Part shown: piece by piece, positions 36,155-44,508 of the stretch
How the letters are laid out: the number at the start of each line of letters is the position of its first letter
How positions within the stretch are numbered: the first letter of the stretch is position 1
Assembly: GCA_019119635.1 (NCBI GenBank)
Contig: DWWP01000028.1
Location: 1 to 57,879, forward strand
Origin: Candidatus Dietzia intestinipullorum
Lineage (GTDB): Bacteria; Actinomycetota; Actinomycetes; Mycobacteriales; Mycobacteriaceae
Reading direction: 5' to 3'
DNA length: 57,879 nt
Made by a program: the position numbers and the translations under genes
Notes under the pieces: generated by a model
Told to the model about the DNA's origin: nothing
The model's database searches: none
Seen by the model: only the letters and a program-made list of their open reading frames with translations

Positions 36155-36976
36155 ATGTCGACACCCGTCAATCCGAAGCCGTTCGATCCAGCCACCTACG
36201 GTCCGTGGGCTCTCGTCGTGGGCGGAAGCGAGGGCGTGGGCGCCGAGATCGCGCTGCTCCTCGCCGAGGCCGGCGTCTCGTCGGTCCTCATCGCCCGCAA
36301 ATCCGGCCCGCTCGAGGAGACCGCCGGGGCCGTGCGCGCCAAGGGCGTGGAGTGCCGAACCCTGTCCGTGGACCTCACCGACCCTGGCGCCACCGAGGGC
36401 ATCGCCGCCACCTGCGCCGACCTGGACATCGGCCTGGTCATCCTCAACGCCGGCGCCAACACCTACGGCGCCGAGTTCGCCCGGTCCGACATGGAGCAGG
36501 TGAACAAGGTCATCGACCTCAACATCACCTCTCCGATGGAGATCATTCGGAACTTCGCCCCCGGCCTCTGCGAGCGGGGCCGCGGCGGTGTCGTGGTCAT
36601 GGGCTCGATGGCCGGCTACCTCGGCCACGCGGACATGAGCATCTACTCCGCCGCCAAGGCGTTCAGCCGTGTCTTTGTCGAGGGGCTGTGGCTCGAGATG
36701 CGCGAGCACGGCGTGGACGTCGTCGAGGTGATCCTCGGCGTGACCCGCACCCCCGCCATGGTCCGGGCCGGGCTGGACATGGACCTGCCGGGCATGACCG
36801 TGAGCGAGCCCGCCGACGTGGCCCGCGAGGTCCTCGAATCCCTCACGCTCGGGCCCGTGCACGTGGTCGGCGGAGAGCAGAACCAGAAGCAGGTGGCGTG
36901 GTCCTCGGGCACCGACCGGGGCCGGATCGTCGCCGGGGCCGCCAAGCGGATGAAGGCCCTGCGCGGGGACGCCTGA
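36155..36976 (+). CDS. short-chain dehydrogenase
   Basis: The 273-residue SDR has the cofactor motif VVGGSEGVGAEIA, NAGAN, and the catalytic set GSMAGYLGHADMSIYSAAK. The substrate is unknown; NADP use is likely from the SEGVG loop with a following arginine in ARKSG. Its ATG is only 12 bases from the divergent thioesterase start, so at least one of the two transcripts is probably leaderless or starts within the other gene. Confidence 0.85.
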   Translation: MSTPVNPKPFDPATYGPWALVVGGSEGVGAEIALLLAEAGVSSVLIARKSGPLEETAGAVRAKGVECRTLSVDLTDPGATEGIAATCADLDIGLVILNAGANTYGAEFARSDMEQVNKVIDLNITSPMEIIRNFAPGLCERGRGGVVVMGSMAGYLGHADMSIYSAAKAFSRVFVEGLWLEMREHGVDVVEVILGVTRTPAMVRAGLDMDLPGMTVSEPADVAREVLESLTLGPVHVVGGEQNQKQVAWSSGTDRGRIVAGAAKRMKALRGDA

Positions 36977-36981
36977 GCGGC

Positions 36982-37641
36982 TCAGCCCTCGAGCGGACGG
37001 CTCTGGTCGGCGTCTACCAACCACCGGGGCGTGATGAACAGGCCCTCCGCCGAGGCGCACAGTGTCTCGCCGGCATACAGCGTCCCGGCGCACCAGATCT
37101 TGCGGCCGTCGATCTCCCCCTGCCGGGCCTCGAAGCGCAGTGGGACGTCGAGCGGCGTGGGCGCCGAGTAGGTGATCTGCAGGTCGGCCGTCATCCCGAT
37201 ATGCTCGGCCGCGGCATTGGCCAGGCCGAGCATCTCGTCAAACAGCAGCGCCACGATCCCACCGTGGACGCAACCGGGCGGGCCCTGGAACGCCACGGAC
37301 AGCGTCACGTCCGCGCGGACGGTCCCGTCCGGGAAGACCACCGGCTCCAGGGGCGGCGCGGCCGGGTTGCGCGCGCCGTTGGCCGGATTGGACCCCAGGT
37401 GCTCGGGGATGCCCCAGGACTCGTACTCGGCCGGCGGGAACGGGGTGGCCGCGGCCTCGATGCGGTCGGCCAGCTCGCGGGCCGCCTCCACCTCCGCCGA
37501 CAGGTCGGTGAAGCGCGCCCCGGAGACGAGCCCCCGGATCCGCCGGAGCTGGCGCGCGAGCTCGGTGGCCCCCGCCGGGTCGTCCGGCTGGACGAGGAAG
37601 GGGCGGCCGGCGGTGTCGTCGATGTTCGCTGGATCGGTCAC
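36982..37641 (-). CDS. PaaI-type hotdog thioesterase, paralogue 2
   Basis: The 219-residue protein again has a helical N-terminal region (about 28-75) followed by a hotdog domain with FQGPPGCVHGGIVALLFDEM and a downstream TYSAPTPLDVPL-like strand pair. It lies 11 bases after paralogue 3 on the same strand and converges on the SDR gene. Probable acyl-CoA thioesterase; the specific acyl group is unknown. Confidence 0.85.
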   Translation of the reverse strand: MTDPANIDDTAGRPFLVQPDDPAGATELARQLRRIRGLVSGARFTDLSAEVEAARELADRIEAAATPFPPAEYESWGIPEHLGSNPANGARNPAAPPLEPVVFPDGTVRADVTLSVAFQGPPGCVHGGIVALLFDEMLGLANAAAEHIGMTADLQITYSAPTPLDVPLRFEARQGEIDGRKIWCAGTLYAGETLCASAEGLFITPRWLVDADQSRPLEG

Positions 37642-37652
37642 GCGCCCTGACG

Positions 37653-38387
37653 CTACTCGGCGCCCCCACCGGCCAGACGACGGCGGTTGTCCGTGAGGAG
37701 CTCACCGGGTTCCACGAAGAAGCCCTCGGCCGTCGCGCAGAGGCGCCCGCCTGTGTGGATCGCCCCCTGCGACCAGATCTTGCGGCCCTCGACGTGAACC
37801 TGTCGCCCCGTGATCACGAGCGGCTCCAGGACGGGCGTGGGCGAGTGGTAGTCCACGTCCAGGCACACGGTCATCCCGGAGGCCCCCGCATGGAAGTTGG
37901 CGCGTCCCAGCACCACGTCGAACACCAGGGCCACGATGCCGCCGTGCACACAGCCGGGTGGCCCTTGGTATTCCAGGCCGAGCGTCGTCTCCCCCCGGAA
38001 CGTGCCGTCGGGCAGCAGCTCGAATTCCACGTGCGGGGCCACCGCGTTGGCGCGCCCCATCACCGGGCAGTTGGCCACGTAGTCCGAGCGGGCCCAGGTC
38101 CGCGCCTGCCTGCGCTCGACGCCCGCCGATGCGGCCTCCAGCTCGTCGGCCACCCCGCGCAGCCGCTCGGTGAGCGGGCCCAGGTCGGTGTCGAACACCC
38201 CGCCCGTGGTGAGCGCGCGGATCCTCCGCAGCTGCTCGACCAGGGCGAAGACGCCCTCGTCGTCGTCGTCGATCCTGTCCACCGGTGTCCCGGGGCCGCG
38301 GGCGGGGTCCAGCGGGCCCCGGTCGACGACGGGCCTCTCGCGCCGCGCCGGCACCGACCCCGGCACTGTCGAGCGCTCCCCGGTCAC
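37653..38387 (-). CDS. PaaI-type hotdog thioesterase, paralogue 3
   Basis: I chose GTG 38387, which overlaps the flavoprotein stop in GTGA; the open frame upstream only shadows the flavoprotein. The 244-residue protein shares the layout of its two neighbours, with a helical region and the hotdog motif YQGPPGCVHGGIVALVFDVV, then HSPTPVLEPL. Co-translation with the flavoprotein suggests both act on the same CoA-linked substrate. Confidence 0.83.
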   Translation of the reverse strand: MTGERSTVPGSVPARRERPVVDRGPLDPARGPGTPVDRIDDDDEGVFALVEQLRRIRALTTGGVFDTDLGPLTERLRGVADELEAASAGVERRQARTWARSDYVANCPVMGRANAVAPHVEFELLPDGTFRGETTLGLEYQGPPGCVHGGIVALVFDVVLGRANFHAGASGMTVCLDVDYHSPTPVLEPLVITGRQVHVEGRKIWSQGAIHTGGRLCATAEGFFVEPGELLTDNRRRLAGGGAE

Positions 38388-39829
38388 GCCCGTGCGGCGC
38401 CCCGGCCGGCGCGACGACCGTAGAACGACCCGTCGCCCAGCGAGGTGCCCGAGATGTAGCCCTCGCCGTGCAGGCCGTGCGTACAGCGGCCGGCGGCGAA
38501 CAGTCCCGGGATCGGCGCCCCGGCACGGTCGAGGACCCTCGAATCGGTGTCGGTGTGCAGGCCGCCGAGCGTGAAGCCCTGCGGCTTGAGCGGAAGCCCG
38601 TTGAACGTCTCCGGTCCGCCCGCGCCCGTCGGGTAGGCGCCGAACGGGGGCCGGAGCGGCCGGAGCCACTCGGCGTTCTTACCGCACTGGGGATCGTCGC
38701 CGACCCCGGCCCCCGCGTTGTAACGGCGGAGCGTGTCGGCCAGGGCGTCGGCGGGCAGCCCGCAGTCCTCGGCGAGCTCCTCGATGGTCTCGGCGGCGTG
38801 CATCGGCCGCATCCCCCACAGTTCGGACTCGGGCACCTCGTCGATGCCCTGTTCGTCGACGATCACCCACACCGGCCCGGGCCGGTGGTGCACCGCGGCG
38901 TGGCAGTACAGGCCCGGGTAGACCTCCTCGTTGATGAAGCGCTGGCCGTCGCCGTCGACCAGCATCCCGCCCACCACCAGCCGCGGGATGATGAGCATCG
39001 CGGTCTCGGTCAGGTGCATGCGCCGCACCGCGCCGCCCACGTCCATGCCCATCTCGATGCCCGTACCGTCGTCCCGGCCGTCGGAGACCTTGTCCTTGCC
39101 CAGCTGCTGCGGGGCCCACTGCTCGAGCATCCGCTCGTTGTCCACGAAGCCGCCGGTGGCCAGGACGACCCCCCGGCCGGCGCGGTACTCGCGCTCGGCG
39201 CCGAACTCGGTCGCGCGGACCCCGGCGATCCGGCCGCCCTCGACGATCAACGACCGCACCTTGATGTCGCAGTGCAGGGTGACGCCCGCCTTCTCCGCGG
39301 TGGCCACGAGCGCGTCCATGAGGAGGTTCCCGGCGAAGTTCGGGCCCGGGGGCCGGTGCCCGCGGGCAGCGGGCCGCGCACGGGAGGCGAACGGCTGCGC
39401 CCGCTCACCCATCCACATGAGCCCGGAGTCGTCGCCCGGCATCCAGGTGGGGGTGTCCCAGAGCTTGTGGTTGAACACCGCACCGTGGTCGAGCAGCCAG
39501 TCGTGGTGCTCGACGGCGCCCGCGCAGTAGTCGGCGATCTTGTCCTCGTCGGCGTTCGGTCCCAGCGCGGCCGTGAGGAAGGCCCGCATGTCCTCCTCGG
39601 TGTCCTCGACCCCCAGCGCCTGCTGCGTGCTGGTGCCGCCGCCGAGGTAGACCTCGCCGCCGGACTGCGCCGAGGAGCCGCCGGGCCCCGAGGCGCCCTC
39701 GAGGACGATGACCTGCGCCCCGGCCTCAGCGGCCTCGATCGCCGCGCAGGCTCCTGCGATGCCCATCCCCACCACCACGACGTCGGCCGTGACGAGCGAG
39801 GGACGGGTCTGCGTACCGGTGTCCGTCAT
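38384..39829 (-). CDS. FAD-dependent oxidoreductase, KstD/fumarate-reductase-like
   Basis: The 481-residue flavoprotein (ATG 39829; a TTG two codons earlier is unlikely) has an N-terminal FAD site VVVVGMGIAGACAAIEAAEA with the acidic residue in VIVLEG, the GGSSAQSGG loop and a C-terminal GLFAAGRCTHGLHGEGY FAD motif. The domain order fits 3-ketosteroid dehydrogenase/fumarate reductase flavoproteins. With thioesterases and SDRs nearby it may desaturate a steroid, terpenoid or acyl substrate. The substrate cannot be read from the sequence. Confidence 0.85.
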   Translation of the reverse strand: MTDTGTQTRPSLVTADVVVVGMGIAGACAAIEAAEAGAQVIVLEGASGPGGSSAQSGGEVYLGGGTSTQQALGVEDTEEDMRAFLTAALGPNADEDKIADYCAGAVEHHDWLLDHGAVFNHKLWDTPTWMPGDDSGLMWMGERAQPFASRARPAARGHRPPGPNFAGNLLMDALVATAEKAGVTLHCDIKVRSLIVEGGRIAGVRATEFGAEREYRAGRGVVLATGGFVDNERMLEQWAPQQLGKDKVSDGRDDGTGIEMGMDVGGAVRRMHLTETAMLIIPRLVVGGMLVDGDGQRFINEEVYPGLYCHAAVHHRPGPVWVIVDEQGIDEVPESELWGMRPMHAAETIEELAEDCGLPADALADTLRRYNAGAGVGDDPQCGKNAEWLRPLRPPFGAYPTGAGGPETFNGLPLKPQGFTLGGLHTDTDSRVLDRAGAPIPGLFAAGRCTHGLHGEGYISGTSLGDGSFYGRRAGRGAARA

Positions 39830-39848
39830 GAACAAAACTATAACGTGT

Positions 39849-39859
39849 TCACCCGGTGA
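39849..39859. promoter_or_regulatory. palindrome in the divergent promoter region
   Basis: TCACCCGGTGA is a perfect 5-bp inverted repeat around one base, lying in a 44-base divergent gap next to AT-rich CTATAAC and ATTAATAT. It is a plausible operator shared by the flavoprotein and NTF2-like genes. Confidence 0.35.
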
Positions 39860-39873
39860 GGCGGCGCATTAAT

Positions 39874-40437
39874 ATGGATCGCATGACTTCCTCCCCCGGC
39901 CCCTCCTCCCCCGACGCGCTCGATGCGCGCCTCGCCGCCGTCGAGGCCCGGATCGCCGAGACCGAAGGCCGCCTGGCCACCGCCGAGGACGAGCTCGCGA
40001 TCCTGCGCATCCTCGGCGCGTACTCCCCACGCGTGGACTCAGGCGACGCCGACGGGGTCGCCGCACTGTGGACCTCCGACGGCGTCTATGACGTCGACAC
40101 CGGCCGCCTCGACGGCCACGACGGGCTGGTCGAGATGGTGCGCAGCGACGACCACCAGGGGCTCATCGCCCACGGCTGCGGGCACGTCCCGAGCCTTCCC
40201 GTGGTGCTCGTGGACGGCGACCGCGCCGTGGCCACCGGGTACACACAGTTGGTGGTCCGCTCCTCGAGGCCGGGGCGGTTCACCGTGCTGCGGGTGACGG
40301 CCAGCCGGTGGGAGCTCGAACGCCGCGGACCGCGGGAGGCCGCGGACCGCGGGTGGCGGGTCGTCCTGCGCACCGCGCGCGTCATGGGTGACGACGGCGA
40401 GGGCCGGGCCGTACTCGGGAGGTCCGGCGAGCGGTAG
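39874..40437 (+). CDS. SnoaL/NTF2-like protein
   Basis: The 187-residue protein opens with a short coiled coil (LDARLAAVEARIAETEGRLA) and continues as an NTF2-like fold: LRILGAYSPRVDSGDADGVA, LWTSDGVYDVD and a strand ending YTQLVVRS. Such proteins are small isomerases, dehydratases or ligand binders, often linked to steroid or polyketide paths. ATG 39883 is an alternative start. Its divergent neighbour is the KstD-like flavoprotein. Confidence 0.75.
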   Translation: MDRMTSSPGPSSPDALDARLAAVEARIAETEGRLATAEDELAILRILGAYSPRVDSGDADGVAALWTSDGVYDVDTGRLDGHDGLVEMVRSDDHQGLIAHGCGHVPSLPVVLVDGDRAVATGYTQLVVRSSRPGRFTVLRVTASRWELERRGPREAADRGWRVVLRTARVMGDDGEGRAVLGRSGER

Positions 40438-40447
40438 CGTGGCGGGC

Positions 40448-40921
40448 ATGAAGCGCCGACGCCCTGCGGGACCCGACCCGACCCTGCGCGCGGGGCGCCT
40501 GGCCCTGCTCACCGCCTCCGCGGTGCATCTGGGCCTGCAGTCCGCGGTCACCTCCGACGTCTACCCGCAGCTGTTCGACGGCCCCTCCCACGACCTGTCC
40601 GAGCGTCAGGCCGAGCACGCGCGGCGCATCACCCCGGCCGCGATCGCCGTCTACACCTCGTCCCTCGGTGCGGCGGGCTGGACGGCCTACGGGGCGATCC
40701 GCTCCCGCGAGCAGCGCGGGAGGGTCGCCACGGCGATCGCGTGTGCGTCGGCGGCCGCCGTCCCGGCGCTGACCGCCGCCGTGGCCGTGCCCCTGCACGT
40801 CGGTGTGGCCAACGGCCGGATCACCGGTGCGGGGATCCGCGCGCTCATCCTGTCGGACCGCGTCCGCACGGGCCTCGCCGCACTCGGCGTGGCCGCCGCC
40901 GCGCAGTCGCTCAGCGACTGA
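40448..40921 (+). CDS. small membrane protein of unknown function
   Basis: The 157-residue protein has about four hydrophobic segments (roughly 16-35, 65-85, 95-115, 135-155) and a basic N-terminus MKRRRPAG. I do not recognise the family. It lies 10 bases after the NTF2-like gene and its end overlaps the convergent MFS gene by 11 bases. Confidence 0.7.
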   Translation: MKRRRPAGPDPTLRAGRLALLTASAVHLGLQSAVTSDVYPQLFDGPSHDLSERQAEHARRITPAAIAVYTSSLGAAGWTAYGAIRSREQRGRVATAIACASAAAVPALTAAVAVPLHVGVANGRITGAGIRALILSDRVRTGLAALGVAAAAQSLSD

Positions 40922-42131
40922 CCGAGCGCTTCACGGTGATCAGTGCGCCGACCGCGGTGAGGCCGACCGCCGCGGCGAGCAGGTGGTACGCGGCGCCCAG
41001 GCCGATGATCTCGGCCAGGAAGGCCGCCAGGACAGCGGGGATGCCGAGCGCCACGTAGGCCACCACGAAGAAGGCCGAGATGACCTCGCCGCGCACCCCG
41101 TCGGGGACGTCCCGCGCCGCCAGCACCGAGCCCATGAGGAACAGCAGGCCCATGCCGATCCCCACGACGGCCGCGGCGGCGGTCAGTCCGACGATCGAGC
41201 CCGCCTCCACGGCGAGCGAGGCCGCCACCAGCCCCGCGATGAGCGTCACGACACCGACCGTCACGCCGCTGCGCCAGGACCAGGACCCGGCCCGCAGATT
41301 CCACCCGAGCTGGGCGAGCGCCGCAGCACCCTGGAGGAACGCCACCACCAGGCCGGTGAGGAGGTAGTCCGACCGGCCGACCATCTCGCGCGTGAGCGCG
41401 CCACCGAGCCCCAGGAACACGCCGCCGACGGACCAGGAGACGAGCACGCACACCGAGGCCAGCGCGAAGGTGGGGCGGATGCTCGGCGGGACCGAGATGC
41501 GTTGGGGGCGCACGGCGTCCCGCAGGCCTGCGGGCCCGAAGCCGGCCGTCTCCGGCACCACCACGGGCACCGCCACCAGGAGCACTGCCGACGCGACGGC
41601 GATCACCAGGTACGGGTGGACCAGCGGGGCGGGCGACCAGGTGGCCACCGCCCCCGCGAGCAGGACGCCGGCGGCGATCCCGAAGTTGAGCGTGGAGCTG
41701 TTGACCAGGGCCCCGACCCTCGCGTCCCGGCGGGGGTGCAGCTCCACCAGCGCGGCACCCGCCGAGCTCGTGACCAGCCCGACGCCGATCCCCCGCACGA
41801 TCCGGGCGACGATCAGCCAGGCCACGTCGGGCGCCACCACGAGCAGCCCCATACTGGCCCCGACGAGCGCGAGGCCGGCCATGACCACGGGGCGTCGACC
41901 GATCGCGTCGGAGAGCCGACCGAGGAACAGCAGGGGGATGAGGACCGCGAGGGCGTACACGGCGTAGACGACCGTGATCATGGTCCCGCTGGTGCCCCAG
42001 GACTCCTGGTAGTCGACGTAGAGGGGCGAGGGGGTGGCGCTCGACATGAGCGCGACCCCGACCACCACCGCCACCAGGACGAAGGGGGTCCACGAACGGT
42101 ATGCCGACCCCGTGGCCCCGGACCGCACCAC
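40911..42131 (-). CDS. MFS transporter
   Basis: The 406-residue protein has twelve membrane segments and the conserved loop FLGRLSDAIGRRPVVM between segments 2 and 3. It resembles drug or metabolite exporters. A palindrome ACACGTGT at 42186-42193 lies 55 bases upstream and may be an operator. It is the last metabolic gene before the second accessory region. Confidence 0.88.
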   Translation of the reverse strand: MVRSGATGSAYRSWTPFVLVAVVVGVALMSSATPSPLYVDYQESWGTSGTMITVVYAVYALAVLIPLLFLGRLSDAIGRRPVVMAGLALVGASMGLLVVAPDVAWLIVARIVRGIGVGLVTSSAGAALVELHPRRDARVGALVNSSTLNFGIAAGVLLAGAVATWSPAPLVHPYLVIAVASAVLLVAVPVVVPETAGFGPAGLRDAVRPQRISVPPSIRPTFALASVCVLVSWSVGGVFLGLGGALTREMVGRSDYLLTGLVVAFLQGAAALAQLGWNLRAGSWSWRSGVTVGVVTLIAGLVAASLAVEAGSIVGLTAAAAVVGIGMGLLFLMGSVLAARDVPDGVRGEVISAFFVVAYVALGIPAVLAAFLAEIIGLGAAYHLLAAAVGLTAVGALITVKRSVSR

Positions 42132-42299
42132 GGCGCTCAGCTCCCTCCGGCCACCGTCGCCCCTGGGGGCGGTGCCCGACGTCGTACACGTGTGGACCTC
42201 CGTAGCAGCTTCTCAAACCCCCGGAAGCCGCTCGGATCGCTGATTTCCCGTGTGCTACGGGGTTCTCGGGCTCGTCGGCCGCGCGCTCGGGATGCTCGG

Positions 42300-42662
42300 A
42301 TGACCGATGAGCGCGGTCCCGTGCGTGGGAAATCGCGTCAGTCTCAAACCCGTTTAAGCGTCTCGAATCGAGCCGAGCTGATCGCCGGGTACGCCGATGG
42401 TGTGCCCGTGCGGGAGCTGGCGGCGCGGTTCAACGTGCACCGCGGCACTGTGCGGGAGATAGCTCGGCAGGCGGGCTTGGCAGCGCGTCGACCGGAGTTG
42501 CCGGACGCGATCCGACAGGACGCCGCTCATCTCTATGCGGGTGGGATGACGCTCGCTCAGGTCGCCGCGCGACACGCAGTCAGCAACGAGGCCGTGCGGT
42601 CGGCGGTGATCGCGTGCGGTGGGACGATCCGTGCTGGCGGTCGTCGCCGGCCAGGTGCCTGA
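42300..42662 (+). CDS. double helix-turn-helix protein, like a recombinase C-terminus
   Basis: The 120-residue protein contains two helix-turn-helix units: ELIAGYADGVPVRELAARFN with VHRGTVREIARQAG, and LYAGGMTLAQVAARHAVSNE. This arrangement is seen at the C-terminal end of serine recombinases and in stand-alone actinobacterial mobile-element proteins. No catalytic domain is encoded upstream, so it is either a free DNA-binding protein or a remnant. It marks the edge of the accessory region. Confidence 0.6.
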   Translation: MTDERGPVRGKSRQSQTRLSVSNRAELIAGYADGVPVRELAARFNVHRGTVREIARQAGLAARRPELPDAIRQDAAHLYAGGMTLAQVAARHAVSNEAVRSAVIACGGTIRAGGRRRPGA

Positions 42663-42673
42663 GTTCTCACACC

Positions 42674-43063
42674 TCACCGGATACCTATCGCGTTCACCAC
42701 GGCACGCTCTTCGGCGTCGTCTGCTTCGGCGGGCGAGTTGGCGCGCTCGCGACGGGCGGTGACGGACTCGCGGACACGGGCGCGGATTAGGAGCACAGCG
42801 CTGACCGGCCCGATCCAGAGCATCTTGAGCATGTTCCAGATTGCCCACAGCACTATGAGGTGGAACCATCCGGGGGCGCCGTCCTCGATGAGTTGGACAC
42901 AGACGTTCGCAATCAGGACGTACGGGATCGCCAGAAGCATCGCGGGGATACCCCACTTCAAACCACGGCGGGTGCGGATCGCATCCAGCAGGATGTTGGT
43001 GGGCATGTAGCGTCGCAGGAAGTAGCGGGTGTGGACGCTGACGGCCCAGATCAGACGGATCAT
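42674..43063 (-). CDS. conserved membrane protein of mobile regions
   Basis: The 129-residue protein (ATG 43063, behind GGAGAGGAAAG) has two to three membrane segments: AMLLAIPYVLIANVCVQLI and the GWFHLIVLWAIWNMLKMLWI region. The N-terminal MIRLIWAVSVHTRYFLRRYM pattern is conserved in proteins often labelled sulfate permease in actinobacterial mobile DNA, but it is far too short to be one. The role is unknown. Confidence 0.7.
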   Translation of the reverse strand: MIRLIWAVSVHTRYFLRRYMPTNILLDAIRTRRGLKWGIPAMLLAIPYVLIANVCVQLIEDGAPGWFHLIVLWAIWNMLKMLWIGPVSAVLLIRARVRESVTARRERANSPAEADDAEERAVVNAIGIR

Positions 43064-43256
43064 GGTCTTTCCTCTCCATCGCACAGTGCATCTGGTGAGG
43101 CAGTGCGTTGAAGAGTGACCCAGGGGTCTGCCGCGAGCGGCGCGCTACAGAGGAGAAATCCGCCTCAACGCCGAGTCTACGCCCGGGCCGGACAGGACGG
43201 AAGGGACGGGCGAACTCGCTCCGAGCACGGGTCGATCGCCGGTAGCTGGATCGCGG

Positions 43257-43829
43257 TTATCGGTAGGAGCTGGGTGTGTTGGCCCATTTGGCGCGAGCGC
43301 GTTCCATGACCTTGCGAGCGCCGCTGTGATTCATCCTCCAGCGGGCGACGGCGAAGCTGACGTCGTAGGCATCTGCTGCCTCCTCGTCGGTGGCGTTCGC
43401 TCGGGCGAGCCGGAATGCTCCGTCGTTGGGAATCAACATCTCCCCTGAGAGCCAGTCGGCTTCGGCTTCTTGGTCGCCGCCGAGCCCGCACTTCCGCTCG
43501 TCGGAAAGAGAGACGCCGAACTTGTGCTCCAGGACGACGTGGGCGAGTTCGTGGCACATGGTGGTGCGACGACGGGTCAGGGGCTGAGCGTCGTTCTCCA
43601 GGATGACCACGCCACTCCCGTTCGGGATCAGCGCCCCGGACAGTGCGCTTCCGTCCGCTCGCAGGAAGTGGTCGCGCGCCACACCATCGAGGTCGCTGAG
43701 TTGGACGACGGGGATGCCGTACTCAGACGCGAAGGCGTAGGGGTCGAACGGCGCATGGGCGTCGAGGCCGATCTCGGCCCGTAGCTCCAGCGCGAGACTC
43801 TTCGCCTCGGTCTTGAATCCTCGACGCAC
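43257..43829 (-). CDS. ImmA/IrrE-type zinc peptidase, CapP-like
   Basis: The 190-residue protein has the zinc motif HELAH (residues 93-97) and the downstream EAEADWLSGEMLIP helix that supplies the third ligand. ImmA/IrrE enzymes cleave a partner XRE repressor. The partner gene lies 3 bases upstream on the same strand, and the pair is divergent from the CBASS operon, as for CapP with CapH in known CBASS loci. Cleavage of the neighbour is an inference. Confidence 0.85.
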   Translation of the reverse strand: MRRGFKTEAKSLALELRAEIGLDAHAPFDPYAFASEYGIPVVQLSDLDGVARDHFLRADGSALSGALIPNGSGVVILENDAQPLTRRRTTMCHELAHVVLEHKFGVSLSDERKCGLGGDQEAEADWLSGEMLIPNDGAFRLARANATDEEAADAYDVSFAVARWRMNHSGARKVMERARAKWANTPSSYR

Positions 43830-43832
43830 GAG

Positions 43833-44201
43833 TCATCCCTGGGCCCGTGCACGTTCGATGGTCGCGCCGATGACTTGTTGCAGGTACTTGACGTCGGTCT
43901 CGCTGAGGTCCTTCCGGGCGCGCAGGAGCGGTGCGAGCTGGGCCATGAGGTCGGGTTCGCGGTCGTCGTTGGCGTCACGTTCTCCCTCGTGCTCGAAGAA
44001 GTCCTCGGCCGGAAGGCGGAGCCAGGCGATGATCGTGGCGAAGCCGTCGGTGTCCGGCTTGAGGCCGTTGCCGAGCCGGGAGAGCAAAGAAGGGCTCACG
44101 CCGATCTCGCCAGCTAGCGCTCGCCAGGAGAGTTGGCGCTCTTGACGCGCGGCGTCTAGGGCGGAGTAGAGCGCGGCCGTGTTGATCGTGGTCTTGGCCA
44201 T
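43833..44201 (-). CDS. XRE-family repressor, CapH-like
   Basis: The 122-residue protein has an N-terminal helix-turn-helix (LSWRALAGEIGVSPSLLSRL) and a helical C-terminal region that could be the peptidase-sensitive and dimerising part. It begins 103 bases from the first CBASS-operon gene on the other strand, so its natural operator is that shared gap. Its location and peptidase partner fit the CapH role of DNA-damage-controlled CBASS repression. Confidence 0.82.
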   Translation of the reverse strand: MAKTTINTAALYSALDAARQERQLSWRALAGEIGVSPSLLSRLGNGLKPDTDGFATIIAWLRLPAEDFFEHEGERDANDDREPDLMAQLAPLLRARKDLSETDVKYLQQVIGATIERARAQG

Positions 44202-44225
44202 GCAACCAGTGTGTCACATCTGCGA

Positions 44226-44260
44226 CAGCACGTCGCGTCCGACACGGAGTGTGTTAGAAT
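44226..44260 (+). promoter_or_regulatory. CBASS operon promoter with operator candidate
   Basis: TAGAAT at 44255-44260 is a good -10. Just upstream lie a perfect inverted repeat GCGAC-N5-GTCGC (about 44222-44236) and ACAC-N4-TGTGT (about 44243-44254). Both would place a repressor over the promoter. Expected control is by the divergent XRE protein. Confidence 0.5.
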
Positions 44261-44303
44261 TGAAACGCAGCATCGAGTCTAGAACGCTGAGGAGGTGAGG
44301 AGC

Positions 44304-44423
44304 ATGGCAGGCAAGCGAGGGCGCAGCGCGGTCACGGGTCGGTTCGTGAAGCAGTCCACGGTGAGGCGTCACCCGAAGACCACGACCAACGAGACCACCG
44401 GCAAGCGCGGCAAGAAGAAGTAG
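44304..44423 (+). CDS. 39-residue basic protein leading the CBASS operon
   Basis: A very basic peptide opening MAGKRGRSAVTGRFVKQSTV and ending GKRGKKK, preceded by the strong ribosome site GAGGAGGTGAGG. It is the first gene after the promoter and 85 bases before the CD-NTase. The strong start signal and the normal codon pattern argue it is translated. I recall similar short proteins in actinobacterial mobile regions, without a known role. Confidence 0.65.
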   Translation: MAGKRGRSAVTGRFVKQSTVRRHPKTTTNETTGKRGKKK

Positions 44424-44508
44424 CAACGAGCCGCACCCTGCTCGACGCAGCAATGTCGGTGGCAGTAACTACGGTGATCGAACAGACGAACCAACCAGGA
44501 GAACGACT

